A stretch of 64,000 nt of DNA from Rhodopirellula sp. SM50 (GTDB taxonomy: Bacteria; Planctomycetota; Planctomycetia; Pirellulales; Pirellulaceae), in NCBI RefSeq assembly GCF_002289565.1, contig NZ_NTFY01000081.1:1-64000 (forward strand), in the 5' to 3' direction. The translations under genes and the position numbers were made by a program. The notes below the pieces were generated by a model, which was not told the origin of the DNA, did no database searches, and worked only from the letters and a program-made list of their open reading frames with translations. Below are positions 44,766 to 52,500 of the stretch, piece after piece. Numbering within the stretch: the first letter of the stretch is position 1; every line of letters starts with the position of its first letter.

Positions 44766-46817
44766 TTATTTGCCGATGGAGTCGGCGAGTTGTTCGGCGC
44801 CGTAGATGTTTCGCAGGGCTTCGAGGATTCCGACACCGGAAACGCTGACCGCACGGGCTTGCTGGTCGGTGTAGAGGTAATCGCTGGTCAGGCTTTGGAT
44901 GTTGCCGTCAAAGATCAACCCGACCAATTCCCCCTTGCGATTGACCACCGGCGAACCGCTGTTGCCGCCGATGATGTCCGCGGTGCAGACAAAGTTCAGT
45001 TGCGTGGACAGATCCAATTTGTCTTGGGCTTGATTCCAAGAGGGCGGCAAATCGAAATCCGTTTGACCTTGGTGTTGCGTTTCATGTTCGAAGGCGCCGG
45101 CAAAATCGGTCGTCGGTTCAATGCGTTCGCCGTCCTGCACGTACCCTTTGACTTGACCGTAAGCCAATCGCAGCGTGAAGGTTGCGTCCGGGTATCCCGA
45201 TGCCCCTTGCAACTTGCTGACCGCCGCGGTGATCTTGGCATAGGCTTGGCGTTCGCGTTCATCGAGTTCCTCGTTGATGGTTCGAATCCGGCGATACTCG
45301 GGTTCCAACTTGCGGGCCAAATCGATCAACGCATCGTCGGAGCGTTTGATGTCGTCAAGTGTTCCGTCGAGATAGGATTTGCGGACGCTGATGTCGTCCA
45401 GCTTGGTGCCCTCGATCAGTTCGGCCGCTCGTTCACGCGGTCCCTTGCCGTCCAAGACCACGGCGACCCATTCGTTGTCGCCGCCACGACTTTCGACGAA
45501 ACGGGCCAGTTCATCGGCCAGTTTGACGCGTTCGAGGTCTCGGTAAATCGGTGCCGTGCTGAGCAGATCTTGGACCAGCGACTCACGCCCCGATTCGGTG
45601 AATTCCCGCAATCGCTCACCGTTGGGCTTTTCGTCTTCGGCGGCACGCAAGACCGATGTCAGCGCCAGGTCGAACAACCGCGAACGGAACGTCACGGTCT
45701 GTCCCAGCATCTTCTTCTTTTCCGCTTGGACCGCCGCGATCTCCGCAAACGCACTTTCGGTTCCGCTCAGCTCGGGATCCGATTGAGCCGCCGCCCGCAA
45801 CTTGGTTTCACGTGCCTGTTTGGTCGCGATGGTGTTGGGGTCTTGCAATCCCGCCAGCATCCCCGTGTAGGCTTTGCGGCCGTTCTGGACACCGAACAAC
45901 TCGTCCCGGGCACGGCGCGTCGCTTCGGCGCCTTCCAAGCCGAATTGCTGCAGCATGATTTCCTTGCGGCGAAGGTAATCCAACACGTACGGCAGTCTGG
46001 AGTCACGCAGAAACTTGAGCGCATCGACAGTGAAGATCCGTTGGGTTCGCCCGGGGTTTCCGCTGACGAAGACCAAATCGCCTTCGTTGACACCGGAGTC
46101 GCTCCAGCGAAGAAAATGCTCCAGCTTGGCGGGTTTGCCGTCTTCGTAGACCCGCATGATGGTGGCATCGAGATTGTAGCGGGGATATTCAAAGTTATCG
46201 GCGTCGCCGCCGAAGAATGCGGCTGCCGTTTCGGGAGCCCAAACCAGTCGCACGTCGGTGTATTTCTTGTAGCGATACAAGTGGTATTGCGCACCGCCGA
46301 AGAGGGTGACGACGTCGCTGCGCAGGCCGGTTTTGTCGGTCGACTCTTTTTCGATTTCCGCGATCACTGCCCGTCGCTGCGTCGCCGCATCGGCAGCCGA
46401 AACGTCCTTGGCGACCGCCGCATTGACACGCTCGGTGACGTCTTCGATCGAGACCAATTGGTTCAGTTCCAGATCGGGAGCTTTGAGTTCCTGGTCCAGC
46501 GACTTGGCCAAATAACCGTCATCGATCAGGTTGCGGTCCTCCGAGCTGAGTTTGTGCAACGTGTCGCTGGCGACATGATGGTTGGTCAGTACCAAACCGT
46601 CGCTGGAGATAAATGATCCCGAGCCGCCGCTGTTGAACCGCACCGAGGACAGACGCAACGCGTCGGCCCACGCCTGAGACGGCTCAAAGTCGTACTTCGA
46701 TTTCAGCTGATCGACCGGCAGATCGTTGAACAAGTACATGCCTTCGTCGCCGGAGGTTTCAAAGACAGGGCAGAGCAAGGTCATCGTCGCCAGCGCCAAG
46801 GGGTAGAGCTTTCGCAT
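44766..46817 (-). CDS. S46 family serine peptidase (dipeptidyl-peptidase 7/11-like)
   Basis: The 683-aa protein has a signal peptide, then GMYLFNDLPVDQLKSKYDF, typical of S46. The chymotrypsin-type triad shows His in LVLTNHHVASD (H80/81) and Ser in GNSGSPVVNRKGELVG (S620). S46 enzymes remove dipeptides from N-termini and belong to periplasmic protein nutrition. The length (about 700) fits the family. P1 specificity (DPP7 versus DPP11) cannot be settled by eye. The gene is flanked on both sides by family 1 repeats. Confidence 0.93.
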   Translation of the reverse strand: MRKLYPLALATMTLLCPVFETSGDEGMYLFNDLPVDQLKSKYDFEPSQAWADALRLSSVRFNSGGSGSFISSDGLVLTNHHVASDTLHKLSSEDRNLIDDGYLAKSLDQELKAPDLELNQLVSIEDVTERVNAAVAKDVSAADAATQRRAVIAEIEKESTDKTGLRSDVVTLFGGAQYHLYRYKKYTDVRLVWAPETAAAFFGGDADNFEYPRYNLDATIMRVYEDGKPAKLEHFLRWSDSGVNEGDLVFVSGNPGRTQRIFTVDALKFLRDSRLPYVLDYLRRKEIMLQQFGLEGAEATRRARDELFGVQNGRKAYTGMLAGLQDPNTIATKQARETKLRAAAQSDPELSGTESAFAEIAAVQAEKKKMLGQTVTFRSRLFDLALTSVLRAAEDEKPNGERLREFTESGRESLVQDLLSTAPIYRDLERVKLADELARFVESRGGDNEWVAVVLDGKGPRERAAELIEGTKLDDISVRKSYLDGTLDDIKRSDDALIDLARKLEPEYRRIRTINEELDERERQAYAKITAAVSKLQGASGYPDATFTLRLAYGQVKGYVQDGERIEPTTDFAGAFEHETQHQGQTDFDLPPSWNQAQDKLDLSTQLNFVCTADIIGGNSGSPVVNRKGELVGLIFDGNIQSLTSDYLYTDQQARAVSVSGVGILEALRNIYGAEQLADSIGK

Positions 46818-46857
46818 GATGGGTGAAGGTTGGAACGTGATGGAGGATACAACGAAC

Positions 46858-47112
46858 GTGGGGTAAGCATCTTGCTTGCCTTCCCCGGAAGCGTCAGCTT
46901 CCGAGTGCGCGATTGCAGTGGGGTAAGCATCTTGCTTGCCTTTCCGGAAGCGTCAGCTTCCGAGTGTGCGATTGCGGTGGGGTAAGCATCTTGCTTGCCT
47001 TTCCGGAAGCGTCAGCTTCCGAGCGTGCGATTGCAGTGGGGTAAGCATCTTGCTTGCCTTTCCGGAAGCGTCAGCTTCCGGGGGGGAACGCAAGCTGGAA
47101 GCTTACGCCACT
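46858..47112. repeat. Four 59/60-bp tandem copies of family 1 repeat with terminal inverted copy
   Basis: Units start at 46858, 46918, 46977 and 47036. Each reads GTGGGGTAAGCATCTTGCTT, a TCCGGAAGCGTCAGCTTCCG hairpin and a GCGATTGCA-type tail. The array ends in GCAAGCTGGAAGCTTACGCCAC, which contains the TAA stop of the oxidoreductase gene (47103-47105). Copies differ by one to a few bases. Confidence 0.95.
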
Positions 47113-48395
47113 TCCCAGCCGGGGCGGTACGTTTTTTGGATCAAGGCATCGGCCTCGGGGCAGTTGGTCGCTTTGAGATGTTTGCCGTCCCAATCGAGTG
47201 CCTTGCCGGTGCGGAAGGCTACGTTGCCCAGCAACACCGACTCGGTCAGCGCACCGGAGTAATCAAAGTTGCACGTCGTTTCGGCGCCTGTCTTACAGGC
47301 GTGAATCCATTCCTGGTGATGCCCGATCGAATTGGGAATCGTCGGGGTCGGCGGCTCAAAGTTCTTGAAGCTGTCTTCGGGGTACAGACGGTAGTTGCCG
47401 TAGCTGGCAAACATCTTGCCTTCGCTACCGACAAACATCACACCACTACCGGGGACCTTTTCGCCGGCCACGGTCTTGGGGATGTGGTCGCCGTCGTACC
47501 ACGTCATCTTGACGGGGACCTGCGATCGGCGGGCGGGGAATTCATAGTGGACCGTCAATCCCAACGGGCAGGTTTCCGGATGCACTTCGGGGCCTTCGGC
47601 TGCAACGCGGGTGGGGTGTCTCAGGTCCAGCGCCCAGAAAGGCAGGTCCATGTAGTGGCATCCCATGTCGCCAAGGGTTCCTTGTCCGAAGTCCCACCAA
47701 CGCCGCCAGTTGGCCGGGTGATAGCGCCCTTCTTTGTAGGGGCGTTCGGGTGCCGGGCCGAGCCAGAGATCCCAATCCAAATGTTCCGGAACGGGATCGC
47801 CTGATTCGGGGCGTTCGCCGCCGCCCCAGCCTTTGCCCACCCAGACATGCACTTCGGCAACATCACCGATCGTTCCGGCGCGAATGATTTCGACGACGCG
47901 TCGATAGTTGTTACCGGCGTGGATCTGCGTGCCCATCTGCGTGGCGACACCCTCTTCCTTGGCCGCTTCGGCGATCAGCCGCGCTTCGTGAACGGTGTGG
48001 GTCAACGGTTTCTCGCAGTAGCAATGCAGCCCGGCGCGAATCGCTCGGATCGCCGCAGGCGCATGGTTGTGGTCTGCCGTCGAGATCACGATCGCATCGG
48101 CGGTGTCGGCTTCTTCGGCGATCATTTCGCGATAGTCGCGATAGGTCTTGGCCGAGGGGAATTGCGCCGCGGCTTTGGCCAGGTACTTGGAATCGATGTC
48201 ACACAATCCGACGATGTCTTCGCCCTTGACGCCATCGACGTTTGCGCCGGCTCGATTGGCCGTCCCGACGCAGAGGACCTTGAGCTTTTCATTGGGTGAA
48301 AGTGATTCGGCCGCGCGGGTTTCACTCCACACGCCGGCGGTCAGCGCTGCGGTGGAGAGGACGGCGGAGTTCTTGAGAAATTGGCGACGTTGCAT
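47103..48395 (-). CDS. Tat-exported Gfo/Idh/MocA family oxidoreductase
   Basis: The 430-aa protein has a twin-arginine signal (MQRRQFLKNSAVLSTAALTA), then a Rossmann domain (KLKVLCVGTANRAGANV) and the family motif CYCEKPLTHTVHEARLIAEA. It probably acts on sugars or cyclitols with a bound nicotinamide cofactor in the periplasm. Planctomycetes encode many such exported paralogues; the substrate is unknown. ATG 48395 begins the Tat signal; the frame is open to 48449. The stop codon lies inside a repeat unit. Confidence 0.93.
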   Translation of the reverse strand: MQRRQFLKNSAVLSTAALTAGVWSETRAAESLSPNEKLKVLCVGTANRAGANVDGVKGEDIVGLCDIDSKYLAKAAAQFPSAKTYRDYREMIAEEADTADAIVISTADHNHAPAAIRAIRAGLHCYCEKPLTHTVHEARLIAEAAKEEGVATQMGTQIHAGNNYRRVVEIIRAGTIGDVAEVHVWVGKGWGGGERPESGDPVPEHLDWDLWLGPAPERPYKEGRYHPANWRRWWDFGQGTLGDMGCHYMDLPFWALDLRHPTRVAAEGPEVHPETCPLGLTVHYEFPARRSQVPVKMTWYDGDHIPKTVAGEKVPGSGVMFVGSEGKMFASYGNYRLYPEDSFKNFEPPTPTIPNSIGHHQEWIHACKTGAETTCNFDYSGALTESVLLGNVAFRTGKALDWDGKHLKATNCPEADALIQKTYRPGWEVA

Positions 48396-48509
48396 GGCAG
48401 GTTCGTTCAGGCGGGTGAAAGGCGGGTGTCCGCGGAACATTCTAGCCAATCGAATGAAAACGAGTGTGGGTGGTGCGGCAAGTTTTAGTGCAGCGATGTT
48501 CGCGGATCG

Positions 48510-48652
48510 GCGCGAGCGGTCTGTCGATTGAATCAGCCGTTTGGCGCGAGCCTACGGGCCCTGGCGTGTTTTCTTCGTGCTACAGGCCCGTACGCTCGCG
48601 CGAAACGGCTGATCCCATGTGTGATCGGATTAAATCGACAGCCCGCGAGCCG
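48510..48652. repeat. MITE-like element with shared inverted ends and different interior
   Basis: Ends GCGCGAGCGGTCTGTCGATT (48510-48529) and AATCGACAGCCCGCGAGCCG (48633-48652) match the 19.3-kb element. The interior (48532-48613) is instead an inverted repeat of ATCAGCCGTTTGGCGCGAGC and its complement. The same interior appears without these ends at 20921-21057 and 59281-59372. Confidence 0.75.
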
Positions 48653-48684
48653 TCCGGTTGCAGCTCAAGAACGACTGGAACCAC

Positions 48685-48815
48685 CGGAGGGCTCGCGCCC
48701 TACCGCTAACAAGCATCGGAGGGCTCGCGCCCTACCGCTAACAGGCATCGGAGGGCTCGCGCCCTACCGCTAACAAGAGAAGAACCACCGGAGGGCTTGC
48801 GCCCTACCGCTAACA
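48685..48815. repeat. Four tandem copies of a 27-bp hairpin unit (block B)
   Basis: Copies at 48685, 48717, 48749 and 48789 share CGGAGGGCTCGCGCCCTACC followed by GCTAACA, spaced 32, 32 and 40 bp. Each contains the small palindrome AGGGC-TCGC-GCCCT. Spacers are 5-13 nt and similar, so this is not a CRISPR. Confidence 0.9.
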
Positions 48816-48835
48816 AAAGAAGAGCGTGGGGCCAT

Positions 48836-48872
48836 AAAAAAACGACACGCGACAATCAGTGTCGCGTGCCGT
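48836..48872 (-). terminator. Rho-independent terminator of the HU-like gene
   Basis: On the minus strand a 12-bp stem (ACGGCACGCGAC / GTCGCGTGTCGT, one G-T pair) with a 7-nt loop is followed by seven T residues. It lies 34 bp after the HU-like stop, which is the expected position. Confidence 0.9.
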
Positions 48873-48906
48873 TTCGATTTCTCGCGGGCCAGGCTTGGGG
48901 CCAGGC

Positions 48907-49224
48907 TCAGATCATTTCCTTGAGGCCCTTGAGCGGACGGATGACGACCTTCTTGCTGGCCGGTTTGGGCTTCAGCCAGATTTCGCTTCCGTCGGACGGG
49001 TTGCGTCCCTTTCGCTTCGGTTTGGCTTCCACATCCTTGCGTTGGATCTTGCACAGACCCGGGATGGTGAATTGACCGGAGCCGGTGCGGCCCATTTCAC
49101 GAGCGATCTCATCGGTCAGCGCGTCGAAAACCGCGGCGACGTCTTTTTTGGACAATTCGGTCGACTCAGCGATGTTCGCGATGATTTGAGTCTTCGTAGG
49201 TGCCTTCGGCGGAGCTTTAGCCAT
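48907..49224 (-). CDS. HU/IHF-family DNA-binding protein
   Basis: The 105-aa protein matches the HU fold: helical KTQIIANIAESTELSKKDVA, then AVFDALTDEI, then the beta-arm region FTIPGLCKIQRKDVEAKPKR and KGRNPSDGSE. HU bends and compacts DNA. The C-terminus (KPASKKVVIRPLKGLKEMI) is slightly longer than E. coli HU. ATG 49224 is chosen over the open upstream frame. An intrinsic terminator follows. Confidence 0.93.
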   Translation of the reverse strand: MAKAPPKAPTKTQIIANIAESTELSKKDVAAVFDALTDEIAREMGRTGSGQFTIPGLCKIQRKDVEAKPKRKGRNPSDGSEIWLKPKPASKKVVIRPLKGLKEMI

Positions 49225-49587
49225 TTGGGAGAACCTTTTCTGATTGCTTATGCAGGAAGGGTTGAAGAGGGGATTGCGATCCCGTGTGTTTGTGACGGCC
49301 AAGTGTTATGTTGCGCCAAAGGTTGGTGCAACCCGGCATCGTCCAAAAAACCCTGCAATTTGCGGGGTTTCCGGCGATTCTTAGCCGAACGAACCGTAGC
49401 TCGCGTGGGAAATCCCCGGGGGCAAATTTGTCCCAAAACGCCTAAAAGCCCGTGTTTTTGAGGTTTGCGGTCGTTTCCACGAGCAGCCCGTCGCAAATAC
49501 GCCGCCAAAACGCCGCCGCCAAAGGTGCGAAAAAAGCCCCAAAAACAGCGGCCAAATTTCCTGGTCGAATCTCAAAAAAACCGCAAA
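49225..49587. other. Intergenic region, nothing recognised
   Basis: The space holds the promoter of the HU-like gene and the 3' end of the giant secreted protein gene. Several A-runs and GCCGCCAAAACGCCGCC-type short repeats occur. No hairpin with a T-run or convincing ORF was found. Confidence 0.4.
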
Positions 49588-52500
49588 TCACCGCCTCAAC
49601 CGGAAAAACCGACTGAGCGAACTCGCACGCAGACCGGACTCGGAGGTCGATTCCGACTCCGCAGCCGACTCCGTTTCGGATGCCTTGCTGTCCGTTTGAG
49701 CCTCCGTGTCGTCCGTCTCCGAAGCCGTCTCGGAAGCCAAAATTCGACTCGCACCGGCAGCGGAAACTTCCAACGCCGGCGTCTCCGGTTCGCTCTCGCC
49801 GTCGGAATCGTCTGACGTGGTCGGAGCCAGCAGACCGGCCGACAACATCGGCGCCGCGACCTCGCTGACCGACGTCGCCTGGGACACCGCTTCGCCTTCG
49901 CCCGAACCGGCCGTCGAGAAGATGCCCGTCGCCGGTTCACTGTCAACCAGCGGACTGCTCACGGCGTCATTGGCGGAGGTATCAGACGTTTGCGTGCCGA
50001 CTTGTTCGCCTTCACCGCTGCCGGCGGCGAGCTGCGTTGCCGCCGCACTGTTTGCAGTACTGTCCGCTGCCGGGGTGCGGCTGTAATTGACCGCGTTGCT
50101 GTCCACGTTCACGCGGAACAGTCTCAAGTCGCCGATCTGTCCACGCGGCTGGACGATGTTTCGATTGCTGGTCAGGACGGCTGCGTTCAACGTATCGGGA
50201 TCGGTGCCGCCGGCGTCGTCGTCGTCTTCACCGGAGATGGTCAGTTCGGTCCCCAAGTCGTTGAGCGTGAAGTTGGCGTTGGAAATCGACTCCGATGCCA
50301 GCGACGTGGGCTCGGCCAGCAACGCCTGTTCGCCGGGTTGGACGACGACCAGCGCGGATTGCTGCGGCGTCGACCCCAGCCAATCCTGGATCGAGAGGTA
50401 CTCCGGTTTGATCCGTCCCATCTGTGCCTCGATCACCGCGTCACCGTCGTCCGCGCCGCTATTGATCGAGTACTGCTGAGGCTCCTCGGCGCCGCTGAAG
50501 AACGGAATCGCCGGGATCTCGACGACGTAGTCACCTGGCAACAAGTCCGCGAAGTACAGGTTGAGTCCATCGAGAGTCGGAGACTCGTTGACGGCATTGC
50601 CCAACGCATCCGTTCCGGTCAGTCGAACCGCCGAAACGAGTCTGCGGCCTTGGCTGCCGCTGAATCTGACCGTGATGTTTCGCTGGGTCAGATCCAGCAC
50701 TTCGATCGTCAACGTCCCCACGCTGTCGGTGCCGGATCCGTCGGACACGCTGTAGGTCAACGTATCGGTACCGGTGAACGTGCCGCTGGGCGGGGTGTAC
50801 GTCAACTCGGTCCCGGCCGTGTTGACCGACGCGGTTCCGTTTTGCGCCGTCGTTTGTTGGTCCGTGGTCAGTTTCAGTTGCAATGTTTCGCCATCGCCAT
50901 CGACGTTCTCCGGCAAGTCTTCCAAGCGAAGCACGACCGATGAGCCGCTGCCCAGATTGATCTGAATGGTGTCGTCGAGCGCCGGCGGCGGGTCCTCGAC
51001 TTCGGTGACGGTAAACGTGACCGTCGCGGTTGCGACTCCGCCGCCGGTGTCGCGGATGGTGTAGGTCACCGTTTCGGTGCCGAAGAAGTTAGCGGCCGGT
51101 GCATAGAAGAACGTGGAACCGTCGCTGCTGAACCGGGCCGTCCCGCCTTGGCTGGGTGTTCCGACACTTTCGATGACAAATGCCTGGTCATCGACGTCGC
51201 GGTCGTCATTGGCCAGGATGTCAAAGGAGGCTTCGGCGGTGTCTTCGTTGACCGTAAAGGCGTTGTCGCGGGCCGTCGGTGGCGCATCGGACGACGTCAC
51301 CGTGACGGTCACCGTTACCGTGTCGGTGGCTTGCCCGTCGCTGACGACATAGGTGAAGGTGTCGGTTCCGGTGAACCCGGCCGGCGGCGTGTAGTCCACC
51401 GCCAAGCCATCCGAGGAAACGTCGACGGTTGCACCGGTGGTGTTGCTGGTCACCGACGTGACGGTCAGCGAGCCATCGGTGTCGGGATCCAGCGAATCAT
51501 TGTCCAGCACGTCCAGTCGATTGGCGGTGGTTCCTTCGACCACCTCAAACGAGTCGTCCAGGCCGGTCGGCGGATCATTGACCGGTGTGACGGTGACGGT
51601 CACCGTGGCGGTGTCTTGTGCGCCGCTGCCGTCCCCGGCCCGATAGGTAAACGTCGTCGTGCCGTTGAAGTTTGCCGCCGGCGTGAACGACACTTGGCCC
51701 GAATTCACGCTGACCGTGCCTCCGCTGGCCGGTTGGGTCACCGAGACGATCGCCAAGGCCGCGGTGCCGGTGGTGGTGTCGTTGGCCAGAACATTGATGC
51801 TCGTCGCCCCGGAATCTTCGGCGACGGTGATCGCGTCATCGAGCAACGTGAAGTCCAACCCCACGGTCAAGTTGGCGCTGCCAAAGAACACCGAATCGGC
51901 CGGTATCTGGTCATCCTCGCCGTAGAGCAACATCTCACTGCTGGACTCGTCGGCTTCTTCGCTGCGAATGTTGACGCTTCCAGCGGCGATGGCTTCCATC
52001 TGCACGCGGGCGATCACCGATTCGGCTTCGCCGGTCGCGACTGCGGCGGTCGATGCGGCACCGAGTTCGTCAATCAAGCCGGTCGAAAACGTCCCCTTGG
52101 GCGACAGCGTGAAATTGCCGACGTATTCGATCGTCGTCCCACCTTTGACACGAACGATCGAGGAATCGAACAGGATGTCGGTGTAGATCGCAAACACCCC
52201 GTCGCGGTCAAAGCTGCTGCGGGCGTCGACACCGACCAGTTCCAAGACAAATTCGTCTCCGACGTTGACGTTGCTGACCTCGTTACCGTCGGTGTCCCTG
52301 AGCACCAATTTGACTTCGGCTTTGGGAGCCTCGGCGACCGTGACGGTGAAGTTCTCAGTACGCGTGTTGCCGGCCAAGTCGCTGATCGCCAGCGAGAACT
52401 GCGTGTCGCCGACATCACCGGCGTCGGGCGTCCACTGGATCACGCCCGAACCGGCATTGATCGTCGCGCCGACGGGAAACTGCGTCAACGCGTACGTGAT

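Noticed and set aside
48685-48815. Possible CRISPR array
   Set aside because: Spacers are only 5-13 nt and nearly identical, and there are no cas genes in the window; this is a tandem hairpin repeat.
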